From Clostridia bacterium (lineage in GTDB: Bacteria > Bacillota > Clostridia > Lachnospirales > JAOARL01), in NCBI GenBank assembly GCA_025210555.1, contig JAOARL010000012.1, forward strand, positions 55,471 to 119,470: DNA of 64,000 bases, read 5' to 3'. A model generated the notes under the pieces. It had not been told where the DNA came from. It worked only from the letters and a program-made list of their open reading frames with translations, and searched no databases. This document shows positions 1-9,368 of the stretch, piece after piece (within the stretch, counting starts at the first letter, position 1; each line of letters begins with the position of its first letter). The translations under genes and the position numbers were made by a program.

Positions 1-359
1 TAACACTAACATTGCCAGGAATTGCTGGTATTATATTATCAGTAGGTATGGCAGTAGATGCTAATGTAATTATATTTACAAGAATAAAAGAAGAATTAAA
101 TGCGGGTAAAACAACTGAATCAGCTGTTAAAGCTGGATTTAGAAAGGCATTATCTGCAATTATTGATGGTAACATGACTACTTTAATTTCAGCAGGTATA
201 TTATATGCATATGGAACTGGACCTATTAAAGGATTTGCACAAACGCTTGGATTAGGTATATTTGTATCAATGTTTACAGCACTTGTTGTAACAAGATTTT
301 TACTTATAGCAGCAGTTTCGTTAGGAATTAAAAATATTAAATTATACGGTGGAAAATAA
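1..359 (+). CDS. secD: Protein translocase subunit SecD, C-terminal part (5' truncated)
   Basis: This is the C-terminal end of SecD, the membrane subunit that works with SecF to pull secreted proteins through SecYEG using the proton motive force. The open frame already runs from base 3 and reads [20 protein letters not shown], matching the conserved SecD TLPGIAG...GMAVDANV segment at the start of the last transmembrane bundle. About three hydrophobic helices are visible before the stop. The gene is cut by the window edge, so its start and periplasmic P1 domain are not seen. It lies 9 bases upstream of secF with an AGGAGG site between them, which indicates a secD-secF operon. Confidence 0.95.
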   Translation, partial: TLTLPGIAGIILSVGMAVDANVIIFTRIKEELNAGKTTESAVKAGFRKALSAIIDGNMTTLISAGILYAYGTGPIKGFAQTLGLGIFVSMFTALVVTRFLLIAAVSLGIKNIKLYGGK

Positions 360-368
360 GGAGGAAGT

Positions 369-1265
369 ATGAAGATTATAGAAAGAAAAGCAGTCTTTTT
401 CCTTTTATCAGCGATAATTATATTATCAGGATTCGGATCAATGATCATGAATATGGGAAAAGAAGGAGCTCTTAATTATAGAGTTGAGTTCACAGGTGGA
501 ACTTTAATAGAAGCGAAAATAGGACAAGAATTTGAAAATGAGACTTTTACAAACATAGTAACTGAAGTTACTGGGGAAGAAAGTCCACAAGTACAAAAGA
601 TACTAAGTAATTCAGGAGAAAAAGATGATCATAGAGTTTCTGTAACTATGAAAGAAACAGATCCTGATAAAGTTGAAGAAGTTATAAATAGAATTAAAAC
701 AGAATTTGGAATAACTAATGATGAAATATCTCCAGATACAAAATCAGCGACAATAAGTAGTGAGCTTAAAGTAAATGCAATAACATCTATTGTATTTGCA
801 TCACTAGTAATACTTTTATATATAACAATAAGATTTAAAGATTATAGATTTGGAGTTTCAGCAGTGCTTGCGTTAATACATGACGTTTTAGTTGTACTTG
901 CTGTATATGCAATATTTAGAGTTCCAGTTGGAAATGCGTTTGTAGCAGCAATGCTTACAATTGTAGGGTATTCTATAAACGATACTATTGTTGTGTTTGA
1001 TAGAATTAGAGAGAACCAAAGAATTGTTGGAGATAATTTAGTTGAACTTGTAAATAGAAGTATCAAGCAAACATTTACAAGATCAATAAATACATCAATA
1101 ACTACTCTTTTATCAATAGTTATGCTTTACTTCTTAGGAGTAAGTGCTATAAAAGAATTTGCGCTACCACTTATTGCAGGTATATTAAGTGGAACATATT
1201 CATCAATATTTATAGCTTCACCAATATGGTATATGCTTAAAAAAAGAGAAAAAATAACTGATTAA
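369..1265 (+). CDS. secF: Protein translocase subunit SecF
   Basis: SecF is the partner of SecD in the accessory Sec complex, with six membrane helices and one extracytoplasmic domain. The 298-aa length is normal. A first helix (about residues 8-28) is followed by VEFTGGTLIE, the typical P1-domain opening of SecF. Later come IVGYSINDTIVVFDRIREN and NTSITTLLS, the hallmark transmembrane motifs near residues 195-245. The ATG has an AGGAGG site 5-10 bases upstream. A strong intrinsic terminator follows directly, so secDF ends a transcription unit. The proteins are separate, not fused as SecDF. Confidence 0.97.
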   Translation: MKIIERKAVFFLLSAIIILSGFGSMIMNMGKEGALNYRVEFTGGTLIEAKIGQEFENETFTNIVTEVTGEESPQVQKILSNSGEKDDHRVSVTMKETDPDKVEEVINRIKTEFGITNDEISPDTKSATISSELKVNAITSIVFASLVILLYITIRFKDYRFGVSAVLALIHDVLVVLAVYAIFRVPVGNAFVAAMLTIVGYSINDTIVVFDRIRENQRIVGDNLVELVNRSIKQTFTRSINTSITTLLSIVMLYFLGVSAIKEFALPLIAGILSGTYSSIFIASPIWYMLKKREKITD

Positions 1266-1266
1266 T

Positions 1267-1293
1267 AAAAAGCCTCAGAAGAGGCTTTTTTTG
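1267..1293 (+). terminator. Intrinsic terminator after secF
   Basis: The arms AAGCCTC and GAGGCTT (1270-1276 and 1281-1287) enclose an AGAA loop and are followed by a T-tract, directly after the secF stop. Confidence 0.9.
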
Positions 1294-1347
1294 ATTTTAA
1301 AAAAGATATATTTATGTTACAATTATACTTTAGATGGGGGAATTATT

Positions 1348-3618
1348 ATGATTAGACCAAAGTATAGATGGGAATTATTAAATAATGGAAAGCAAGATGT
1401 TATAAAGATGCTTGCTGAAAATAGAAAAATAGAAGACATAGATGAATTTTTATATATGGATAATTTTAAAATGTATGATCCATTGCTTTTTAAAGATATG
1501 GATAAATGTATAGATAGATTAATTGAAGCTAAAGATAATAAGCATAGAATTGTTATATATGGAGATTATGATGTTGATGGAATAACAAGTACATCAATAA
1601 TGTATAAATATCTGTCTGATAATGGATTTGATGTGACTTATTATATACCTGATAGAATTGAAGAAGGCTATGGATTAAATAAGGGAGCAATAGCTGACAT
1701 TAAAGAAATGGGGATAGATTTAATTGTAACTGTGGATAATGGAATAACAGCAATTTCAGAAGCTGAATATGCTAAAGAAATAGGTATAGATTTAATTATA
1801 ACTGATCATCATGAATGTTTAGATGAAATTCCAGAAGCTGTTGCAGTGATTGATCCTAAAAGAGATGATTGTAAGTATCCTTTTGATATGTTATCAGGTT
1901 GTGGAGTAGCATTAAAAGTTTTAATGGCTCTAGATAAAAGGTTACAGTCTAATTATGATATGGAGGAACTAATTGATATAACTGCTATATCAACAATTGC
2001 AGATGTTGTTCCTTTAGTAGATGAAAATAGATACATAGTAAAAAAAGGACTTGCCAATATAGCTAAAAGTAAAAATGAGGGTATACAGGCATTATTAAAA
2101 GTATCGGGATATAATGGTGGAGATATAAATAGCATGTTAATAGGATTTAGTATAGGTCCAAGATTAAATGCAGCAGGAAGATTAGGAGACGCAAAAAAAG
2201 GTGTAGAATTGCTTATATCTAAAGATAAAGAAGAAGCTATAACAATAGCGGAGTTTTTAGATACAGAAAATACAAATAGGAAAAAAGTTGAAAAAAAGAT
2301 AACAGATGAAGCTATTAAAAATATAGAGAATATGAAAGAAGAAAAAAATATAATAGTTGTTTACGGTGAAAATTGGCATCATGGAGTTATTGGAATTGTA
2401 GCATCAAGAATAACTCAAAAATATTATAAACCGTCAATAGTTTTATCACTTGAAGATGGAATGCTTAAAGGATCAGCTAGAAGTATAGATGGTTTTTCTA
2501 TATTTGAAGCGCTATTAGATTCAGCTGAATTACTTGAAAAATTTGGTGGTCATGAGATGGCAGCAGGAATGTCATTTAAAGAAGAAAACTTGGATAAATT
2601 TGTTGAAAAAATTAATAAATATAGTGAAGGTAAAATAACATCAGAAATGTTAAAGCCTAAAATGGATATTGATTGTGAAATTAGAGATACAGATGTGAAT
2701 TTAGATTTTATTAATAAAGTAGCATTGTTTGAGCCTTTTGGGGCAGGTAATCCAGAACCCGTCTTTTTATATAAAGGTGTTTTAAATGGATTTAAAGCTG
2801 TAGGTAATAATAATGGACATTTGAAATTTAAGGTTGATGGAGTTGATGGAATAGGATTTGGCTTTGGAGAATATGATAAATATTTAGCGCCAAATACATT
2901 TGTTGAAATAACAACAACGCTTAGTAAAAACGAGTGGAACAATAATATAAATCCACAGTTTTTGCTTAAGGATATGAGAAGTAAAGAAGAAGATATTGAA
3001 AAAGAAGATTATTATAACTCACTATATGTTAAAATGAGAGATAAAGAGTTTTTAATAAATAAAGAGGAACTTCAAGATAGAGACTTAAATAATGTAGATA
3101 TTATAGGGGTTAATACATTAAAAGGATTAAAAGAACTTAAAGAAATATTTAAAAAGAAAAAAGTAAATTATAAGTTATATTATAATTTTTTAGAGGAAAC
3201 GGATCAGCTAGCGATAGTTGTTAACCCACTATTTATTACTGAAAATATGGTGATGTACGACAATATATGGAATAAAAATAAGGTGGCTATTTACGAGAGA
3301 AGTTATGAGAGCCATATTTATCAAAAAGATGAAATGACTCCAAGTAGGGAAGATTTTATAATACTATACAAATATTTATTGAAATTACATAAGAGTGGTA
3401 TAGATAACATATATATAACTAAATTGAAGCAAGAAATTAAGATTAATACATTTAAATTATACTTTATGTTAGATGTATTTAAAGAAGTTGAGTTAATAAA
3501 GTACGAAGAAAAAATTGGGAAATTGTACTTTGAAATAAATAAAGATAAAAAGGTGGAACTTGATAGTTCTGAAAAATATAATAATATCAAAACGTATTTT
3601 GAAATGCTTGAAAAGTAG
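1348..3618 (+). CDS. recJ: Single-stranded-DNA-specific exonuclease RecJ
   Basis: RecJ degrades single-stranded DNA 5' to 3' in recombinational and mismatch repair. DHH-superfamily motifs are visible: YGDYDVDGITS near residue 70, VTVDNG, and ITDHHE near residue 150 (the DHH motif). GGHEMAAGMSF of the DHHA1 domain lies around residue 400. The C-terminus extends well past the DHHA1/OB core to 756 aa, as in other Firmicute RecJ proteins. The chosen ATG at 1348 has a GGGGG-type ribosome site; an upstream in-frame TTG at 1291 would put the N-terminus inside the secF terminator and is rejected. The stop is followed by rel with only a few bases between. Confidence 0.95.
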   Translation: MIRPKYRWELLNNGKQDVIKMLAENRKIEDIDEFLYMDNFKMYDPLLFKDMDKCIDRLIEAKDNKHRIVIYGDYDVDGITSTSIMYKYLSDNGFDVTYYIPDRIEEGYGLNKGAIADIKEMGIDLIVTVDNGITAISEAEYAKEIGIDLIITDHHECLDEIPEAVAVIDPKRDDCKYPFDMLSGCGVALKVLMALDKRLQSNYDMEELIDITAISTIADVVPLVDENRYIVKKGLANIAKSKNEGIQALLKVSGYNGGDINSMLIGFSIGPRLNAAGRLGDAKKGVELLISKDKEEAITIAEFLDTENTNRKKVEKKITDEAIKNIENMKEEKNIIVVYGENWHHGVIGIVASRITQKYYKPSIVLSLEDGMLKGSARSIDGFSIFEALLDSAELLEKFGGHEMAAGMSFKEENLDKFVEKINKYSEGKITSEMLKPKMDIDCEIRDTDVNLDFINKVALFEPFGAGNPEPVFLYKGVLNGFKAVGNNNGHLKFKVDGVDGIGFGFGEYDKYLAPNTFVEITTTLSKNEWNNNINPQFLLKDMRSKEEDIEKEDYYNSLYVKMRDKEFLINKEELQDRDLNNVDIIGVNTLKGLKELKEIFKKKKVNYKLYYNFLEETDQLAIVVNPLFITENMVMYDNIWNKNKVAIYERSYESHIYQKDEMTPSREDFIILYKYLLKLHKSGIDNIYITKLKQEIKINTFKLYFMLDVFKEVELIKYEEKIGKLYFEINKDKKVELDSSEKYNNIKTYFEMLEK

Positions 3619-3627
3619 GTGAAAGAA

Positions 3628-5886
3628 ATGGAAAAATTAAAAAACAAAACAGAAGAAATGTTATATAAAGAGCTAATAGAAAAAGTAAAAAAATATCATG
3701 ACACAGCAGACTTTAAAATGATAGAGAAGGCATATGAACTTGCTAAAGAGGCACATAAAGATCAAAATAGAAGGTCAGGAGAACCATTTATAATACATCC
3801 ACTAGGTGTTGCAATATTGTTGGCTGATATAGAATTAGATACGGAGTCGATAGTTGGTGGAATACTTCATGATGTTATCGAAGACACTCATTATACTAGA
3901 GAAGATATTATAGAGGCTTTTAATGAAGAAGTTGCAAATATAGTAGATGGTGTTTCAAAACTTGGTAAAATTGCATATGAAAAGAAGTATGATAAAGAAG
4001 ATGCTCAAACTGAAACATATAGAAAAATGTTTTTGGCTATGGCAAAAGACATAAGAGTAATTCTTATAAAGCTTGCCGATAGACTTCATAATATGAGAAC
4101 TCTTGAGTATATGTCTGAAGAAAAACAAAAGAAAAAAGCTCAAGAGACTATTGATATATATGCACCACTTGCACATAGACTTGGAATTTCAAAAATAAAA
4201 GATGAACTTGAAGATTTATCTTTCAGATATTTAAAGCCTGATGTATATCAAGATTTAAAGCAAAAAATATCTAAGAAGAAGTCAGATAGAACAGAGCATG
4301 TTGAAAAGATAATTAAAGATTTAGAAGAAAAGTTAGATTCTATAGGTGTTAGTGGATATAATATAAAAGGTAGATCTAAACATTTCTTTAGTATATATAG
4401 AAAAATGGTGAGCAAAGGTAAAAATTTAGATAGTATATATGATCTTTTTGCAGTTAGAGCAGTAGTTGAATCTGTAAAAGATTGCTATGCTGTTCTAGGT
4501 GCTATACATGAGATGTATAAACCAATGCCAGGTAGATTTAAAGATTATATAGCTATGCCTAAACCAAATATGTATCAGTCACTTCATACGACTGTAATAG
4601 GTCCAGAAGGAGAACCTTTTGAGATGCAAATACGTACTTATGATATGCATAAGGTTTCAGAGTACGGTATCGCAGCTCACTGGAAGTATAAAGAAACGGG
4701 TGGAAGCCAAGAAACTCAAACAGAAACTCTTGAAGAAAAATTAACATGGTTAAGACAGATTCTTGAGTGGCAAAAAGATTTAGATGATAATAAAGATTTT
4801 ATGAACGCTATTAAAACAGATCTAGATGTATTTACAGATGAAGTTTATATATTCTCTCCACAAGGTGATGTAATTAGCTTAAAAAAAGGATCAACACCGA
4901 TAGATTTTGCTTATGAAATACATAGTGCAGTAGGTAATAAAATGGTTGGAGCTAAAGTAAGTGGAAAGATAGTAAAGCTTGATTACGAATTGCAAAATGG
5001 AGATAGAGTTGAGATTATAACTTCTCAAAACTCTAAAGGACCAAGTAGAGATTGGTTAGATATTGTAAAAACATCACAAGCAAAAAATAAAATTAATCAG
5101 TGGTTTAAGAAACAATTCAAGGAAGAAAATATATTAAAAGGTAAAGAATTAATAGAAAAGAATATAAAGCAAAAAGGATATACTAACGAAGACTTACTTG
5201 TAAATGAATGGATAAGTCTTGTAACTAAGAAATTCGGATTTACAGACTGGGATGTTCTTTGTGCAGCTGTTGGGCATGGTGGATTAAAAGAAGGTCAAAT
5301 TGTTAATAGATTTATAGAAGAATACAAAAAAATGGAAGATAAAAACAAAAGCGTCTCACTTGAAGAAATGCTAGAAAAAAATAAAGTTTCAGCAAGTGCT
5401 GAAAAAATAAAGAGAAAAGCAAATAAATCTGGAATAATGGTAAAAGGAATAGAGGATGTTGCGGTAAGATTTTCAAAGTGTTGTGGACCATTACCAGGTG
5501 ATGAAATAGTTGGATTTATAACAAGAGGTAGAGGGGTTTCGGTTCATAGAACAGACTGTTTAAATGTTATTCATATGCATGAAGATGAACAAGATAGATT
5601 AATAGATGTTGAATGGGAATTATCAGTACTTGAAAATAACGCTACATCTTATAAAGCAAGTGTTGAAGTTCTTGCATCTGACAGAGTTGATCTCGTATAT
5701 GATTTAACAAAGACTATAAATGAACTTAGAGTTTTAATAAGAGAATTTTCGGCAAAGTCATATGGAAATTCAAAAGCAATTGTATATATTGTACTTGAAA
5801 TAAAAAGTAAAGATGAACTTGAAAAGGTTATATATAAACTTAAAGGTATGGACGGAATAGATGATGTAATTAGATCTAATCAATAG
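3628..5886 (+). CDS. rel: Bifunctional (p)ppGpp synthetase/hydrolase Rel
   Basis: Rel makes and degrades the stringent-response alarmone (p)ppGpp. The N-terminal HD hydrolase domain shows HDVIEDT and LADRLHNMRTL. The synthetase domain shows GRSKHFFSIYRK and MPGRFKDYIAMP; the RFKD form is the one found in bifunctional Rel enzymes, unlike the EXDD form of synthetase-only RelA. A TGS domain (VYIFSPQGDVISLKKGSTPIDF), a conserved CCGPLPGDEI segment and a C-terminal ACT domain follow. The length of 752 aa is typical. ATG 3628 is preferred over GTG 3619 because AGGTG at 3617-3621 is ideally spaced for it. In many Clostridia apt lies between recJ and rel; here it is absent. Confidence 0.96.
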   Translation: MEKLKNKTEEMLYKELIEKVKKYHDTADFKMIEKAYELAKEAHKDQNRRSGEPFIIHPLGVAILLADIELDTESIVGGILHDVIEDTHYTREDIIEAFNEEVANIVDGVSKLGKIAYEKKYDKEDAQTETYRKMFLAMAKDIRVILIKLADRLHNMRTLEYMSEEKQKKKAQETIDIYAPLAHRLGISKIKDELEDLSFRYLKPDVYQDLKQKISKKKSDRTEHVEKIIKDLEEKLDSIGVSGYNIKGRSKHFFSIYRKMVSKGKNLDSIYDLFAVRAVVESVKDCYAVLGAIHEMYKPMPGRFKDYIAMPKPNMYQSLHTTVIGPEGEPFEMQIRTYDMHKVSEYGIAAHWKYKETGGSQETQTETLEEKLTWLRQILEWQKDLDDNKDFMNAIKTDLDVFTDEVYIFSPQGDVISLKKGSTPIDFAYEIHSAVGNKMVGAKVSGKIVKLDYELQNGDRVEIITSQNSKGPSRDWLDIVKTSQAKNKINQWFKKQFKEENILKGKELIEKNIKQKGYTNEDLLVNEWISLVTKKFGFTDWDVLCAAVGHGGLKEGQIVNRFIEEYKKMEDKNKSVSLEEMLEKNKVSASAEKIKRKANKSGIMVKGIEDVAVRFSKCCGPLPGDEIVGFITRGRGVSVHRTDCLNVIHMHEDEQDRLIDVEWELSVLENNATSYKASVEVLASDRVDLVYDLTKTINELRVLIREFSAKSYGNSKAIVYIVLEIKSKDELEKVIYKLKGMDGIDDVIRSNQ

Positions 5887-5895
5887 GAGGATTAT

Positions 5896-6345
5896 ATGAG
5901 AGCGGTAGTTCAAAGAGTTAAAGAAGCTAATGTTAAAGTTGATGGAATAACTATTGGAGAAATAAAAAAAGGACTTGTTATTTTACTTGGAATAAAAGAT
6001 AATGAAAGTATAGAAGAAAAAAAGTATATTGTTGATAAAATTTCAAACCTTAGAATTTTTGAAGATGAAGATGAAAAAATGAATCTTTCTATAAAAGACA
6101 TAGGTGGAGAGGTTTTGTTAGTTCCAAATTTTACAATATATGGAGATTGTAGAAAAGGAAGAAGACCAAGTTTTGCAGGTGCTGCAAGACCAGAGGAAGC
6201 AGAAGTTATATATGAAGAACTAATAAATTTAATAAAACTTGAAGGTATAAATGTTGAAACAGGAAAATTTAGAGCAGAAATGGAAGTAAATATTGTTAAT
6301 GATGGACCTGTAACAGTTGTATTAGATAGTGAAAAAAATATATAA
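5896..6345 (+). CDS. dtd: D-aminoacyl-tRNA deacylase
   Basis: Dtd hydrolyses D-amino acids (and misacylated glycine) from tRNA, a proofreading role. The 149-aa protein starts MRAVVQRVKEANVKVDG, the canonical Dtd N-terminus. It carries NFTIYGDCRKGRRPSF, which corresponds to the SQFTLYGD...KGRRPSF active-site motif. The C-terminal NDGPVTVVLDS contains the Gly-Pro pair that enforces chiral selection. It starts 9 bases after rel with an AGGAGG site, so it is translationally close to rel, the usual rel-dtd pairing in Firmicutes. Confidence 0.96.
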   Translation: MRAVVQRVKEANVKVDGITIGEIKKGLVILLGIKDNESIEEKKYIVDKISNLRIFEDEDEKMNLSIKDIGGEVLLVPNFTIYGDCRKGRRPSFAGAARPEEAEVIYEELINLIKLEGINVETGKFRAEMEVNIVNDGPVTVVLDSEKNI

Positions 6346-6363
6346 AATTTTTGGGGGTATGTA

Positions 6364-6546
6364 ATGAGTGTTTATGATGAACAAGATAAGAAAAAGTTTT
6401 ACAAAAATCCAGTAGTACTTACAGGAATATATTTAGCAATAATGATACTTTTTTATTTTAAAGGTGTAGATTTTAGTGCATCTGAAAATATCGAAAAATC
6501 TGTAGTAGTGTACATTCTTATGATGATGTTAGTTATTGTTAAATAA
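6364..6546 (+). CDS. Small hydrophobic protein, two predicted membrane helices
   Basis: The 60-aa product is not recognised. It has a short charged N-terminus (MSVYDEQDKKKFYKN) followed by two hydrophobic stretches, about residues 17-34 and 46-59, and ends almost directly after the second helix. A GGGGGTATGTAATG start context and its position 18 bases after dtd and 11 bases before the next gene suggest it is a real member of the operon. Nothing in it points to a catalytic function. Confidence 0.7.
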   Translation: MSVYDEQDKKKFYKNPVVLTGIYLAIMILFYFKGVDFSASENIEKSVVVYILMMMLVIVK

Positions 6547-6557
6547 TAGGAGGGAAA

Positions 6558-7175
6558 ATGCAAATAGAAATACTTAAGCTAGGCGAAATTAAAACTAATT
6601 GTTATATAGTAAAAGATGAAGAGACGAAAGAAGCTATTGTTATAGATCCAGGCGAATATGATGATTCTATAATTGAAGCGATAGGTGATTATAGACTTAA
6701 GCAAATTGTTATAACTCATGGACACTGGGATCATATAGGTGGAGTAGAGGAGTTAAGGTTAAAAACAGGTGCAAGGGTTGTTGCTCATATTAATGCCAAA
6801 GAATATTTAAACAAGGAATCGCTTAATCTATGCAACTTTTTTAAAGAAAAATGTTCGATTGAAGCTGATGAATATATAGAAGAAAATACGACGATTAAAG
6901 TAGGGCGTGCAGAATTTAAAGTGTATTATACACCAGGACATACTTTAGGAGATATGTCACTTGTAAGTGAAACTGAAAAAGTTATGTTTACTGGGGATGT
7001 TCTTTTTGAAGGTACTATAGGGAGAACAGATCTTCCAGGTGGTAATATGGATCAGATAATAGATTCTATAAAAGAAAAATTGCTTATATATGCAGATGAT
7101 TTTACTGTTTATCCGGGGCATGGACACTTTACTACAATAGGCCATGAAAAGGCACATAATAGGTTCATAAAATGA
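6558..7175 (+). CDS. MBL-fold metallohydrolase (glyoxalase II-like)
   Basis: This 205-aa protein belongs to the metallo-beta-lactamase fold. The zinc motif THGHWDHIGG (HxHxDH) is near residue 55. YYTPGHTLGDMSL supplies the next metal-binding His, FTGDVLFEGTIGRTD the bridging Asp, and YPGHGHFTTIGHEK the last His. Small proteins of this type are usually annotated as hydroxyacylglutathione-hydrolase-like. They sit next to rel-dtd in many Clostridia, but their substrate is generally not established. An AGGAGG site precedes ATG 6558. Confidence 0.9.
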   Translation: MQIEILKLGEIKTNCYIVKDEETKEAIVIDPGEYDDSIIEAIGDYRLKQIVITHGHWDHIGGVEELRLKTGARVVAHINAKEYLNKESLNLCNFFKEKCSIEADEYIEENTTIKVGRAEFKVYYTPGHTLGDMSLVSETEKVMFTGDVLFEGTIGRTDLPGGNMDQIIDSIKEKLLIYADDFTVYPGHGHFTTIGHEKAHNRFIK

Positions 7176-7192
7176 GAATAGTTTGATATAAT

Positions 7193-7220
7193 AAATACGA
7201 GAGAAATCTCGTATTTTTAT
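7193..7220 (+). terminator. Intrinsic terminator after the MBL hydrolase
   Basis: A 10-bp perfect stem (7193-7202 with 7207-7216) encloses a GAAA loop and is followed by T-rich sequence. Confidence 0.8.
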
Positions 7221-7233
7221 ATTGGAGGAAATT

Positions 7234-8280
7234 ATGTTAGATAGAGTTAATGAGATTAGAGAGCGTGTTATAAAAAGAACAAAAGGGATGTTAGGATATA
7301 ATATATTTGTTGGACTATTAATACTATTAACAATTATATTTGCAAAATCATCAGAAAATAATATGTTTGTCCCATTAATATTATTTTCACCTCTTTATTT
7401 AGGAACGTATATTATGTTAAAAAATGCTATTAATACAAGAAATAGAGAGGTAGACACAGGAATTAAAAAACTTTTGTTAGAGAATGAATATGATTGTAAC
7501 AGCATAGAGGTGCAAAAATCAGAAACTGATATAAATGATATTTTAAGCTTTTTTGTAAACAATAAGTTTGAAAATTTTATTAAAGACACAATTGAAAATT
7601 TTATAAATGATAAATTTAATAGAACTATTAAAAATGAAACAAAAAGTTATAAATATAATGATCAAAATGGAAAAGAAGTTGAGGTTCATAACGTTAAGGT
7701 ATTAACTAGTATATTTGGAATGTCAGATTTTGGGGTAGTATCATTAATATTTGTTCTTTGGTTAATAGGAGGATCTATTTTAAATTTGGATTTAGAGAGT
7801 ATGATACTGATAGCTATTGTAATAGGTGCATTTTCAATTAGCATGTTCATGATTAGAAGTATGCCATTTAATGGATTAATTATAAAAATGAAAATGAATA
7901 AGAGCATAAATGGTGAACTGTATTTATATCCAGATAATTTAAAACAGAACTTAAAATTAGTATTACGAGACAAAGAAGCTAAAATAACAAAATTAGAAGA
8001 CATAAGGTTTGAGAAAGATTTTATTGTTGCCACTAGTGATGATTTAGATGCAAGATATATTTTAACAACAAAATTAATGGAAGAACTTACAGAGTATAAA
8101 CATAAATTAAAAAAAGATATATATATTATTGTAAAAAATGACAATATTAAAATTGCTATAGATTTAAAAGGATATCTTATTAAAAAGAAATTAAAAGAAG
8201 AAATAACTAAAGAAGATGTTGATGAAGCTTTATATACAATCGGAATTATAAAAAGTATAGATAGAGAAATAAATATATAA
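7234..8280 (+). CDS. DUF3137-like membrane protein (paralogue 1)
   Basis: The function is unknown. There are two hydrophobic segments near the N-terminus (about residues 20-60) and two in the middle (about 168-212). A C-terminal soluble domain contains KLEDIRFEKDFIVATSDDLD followed by ARYILTTKLMEEL. That pattern (LED-FEK-(D/E)ARY-LT--ME) resembles the conserved block of DUF3137 proteins; the assignment is from memory of the family and not from a search. ATG 7234 is chosen because GGAGG at 7224-7228 is well spaced for it. The next gene encodes a clear paralogue, so this is a tandem duplication. Confidence 0.75.
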   Translation: MLDRVNEIRERVIKRTKGMLGYNIFVGLLILLTIIFAKSSENNMFVPLILFSPLYLGTYIMLKNAINTRNREVDTGIKKLLLENEYDCNSIEVQKSETDINDILSFFVNNKFENFIKDTIENFINDKFNRTIKNETKSYKYNDQNGKEVEVHNVKVLTSIFGMSDFGVVSLIFVLWLIGGSILNLDLESMILIAIVIGAFSISMFMIRSMPFNGLIIKMKMNKSINGELYLYPDNLKQNLKLVLRDKEAKITKLEDIRFEKDFIVATSDDLDARYILTTKLMEELTEYKHKLKKDIYIIVKNDNIKIAIDLKGYLIKKKLKEEITKEDVDEALYTIGIIKSIDREINI

Positions 8281-8308
8281 AATCTAAATTTAAAAGGAAG
8301 GGTTTAAG

Positions 8309-9361
8309 ATGTTTGAAAATGTATATAGTAGCATTGAAGAAACAAGAAAAACTATTATAAAAAAAGAGTGTAGTGTGCTGCAAATAATATTAAGCTTTAT
8401 GATATTAATAACTTCATCACTATATATTGCTTTTTTCGCTTATACAATGAAAGATTATAGAGTCTTTCTAATATTTGCAGTTCCGACATATATACCTATG
8501 TTTGGTTTTATATGGCATAACTTTAATAAAGGTAATAACAAACTAAAAGATAGTATAAAAGATAAGTGTATTGAAATTATATTTGAAGATAAAGAAGAAT
8601 CAAATTTGCAAGAAGATAATATAATAGAAAGTTCTAACTTATGGCAAAAAGATGAAGTGTTTATAAATATAAATAAAACCAAAGAGGTTAAAAATACTAA
8701 TGTAGAGAGCATCTTTGGATTAACTATAAGAAAACTATTGTTTAATATAAGTAGGGTTAAATACAGTGAATTTATAAAATTATATGTTATAAGCAATTCT
8801 TTTCTTATATGGATATTATTTGGAATGATTAACAAAGGTGGTATAGTTGCAAATATTAGTGGCTTAATACTAACAGTATTAATATTAACAGCGCCAGCAG
8901 TATTAATTATATATGCTATAAGATTAACAGTTTTGAATGGATTTATAGCTAAGATTAAGTTAAATAAAAAAATAGAAAGTAATATATACATTGTTCCAGA
9001 TAACATAGAAAAGAAAATAGGATTCTATAGTAAATATTTACAGGGCAAGTTTAAAGGTAAAAAATTAGTGAAAATGGAAGACATAAGATTTGAAAAAGAA
9101 TATGCAGTGTATGCAGATAACGAATTAGATGCGAGATATGTGTTAACTACAAAGGTTATGGAGATTTTAACAGAGTTCAAGCAAAAATCTTCAGCAGATG
9201 TTATTATATCAGTTATGGAAAATGATATGTATATAGCAATTAATATTGATAAGACAATGAAAAAAATAAAACTATTTAAACATGTAGATAATAGAAAAAT
9301 AGAGAATGTAATTAATTCGGTAAGTGTTATAAAAAATATAGAATCAGAACTTAAAATATAA
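8309..9361 (+). CDS. DUF3137-like membrane protein (paralogue 2)
   Basis: This 350-aa paralogue of the preceding protein has the same layout: an N-terminal hydrophobic pair (about residues 22-68), a central pair (about 165-215) and a C-terminal domain. The motif block is KMEDIRFEKEYAVYADNELD then ARYVLTTKVMEIL, nearly the same as in its neighbour, while the linker between the helix pairs has diverged. It lies 28 bases downstream with an AAGGAAGGG ribosome site, so the two are probably co-transcribed and may form a hetero-oligomer (inference). Confidence 0.75.
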   Translation: MFENVYSSIEETRKTIIKKECSVLQIILSFMILITSSLYIAFFAYTMKDYRVFLIFAVPTYIPMFGFIWHNFNKGNNKLKDSIKDKCIEIIFEDKEESNLQEDNIIESSNLWQKDEVFININKTKEVKNTNVESIFGLTIRKLLFNISRVKYSEFIKLYVISNSFLIWILFGMINKGGIVANISGLILTVLILTAPAVLIIYAIRLTVLNGFIAKIKLNKKIESNIYIVPDNIEKKIGFYSKYLQGKFKGKKLVKMEDIRFEKEYAVYADNELDARYVLTTKVMEILTEFKQKSSADVIISVMENDMYIAINIDKTMKKIKLFKHVDNRKIENVINSVSVIKNIESELKI

Positions 9362-9368
9362 ATAAAAG

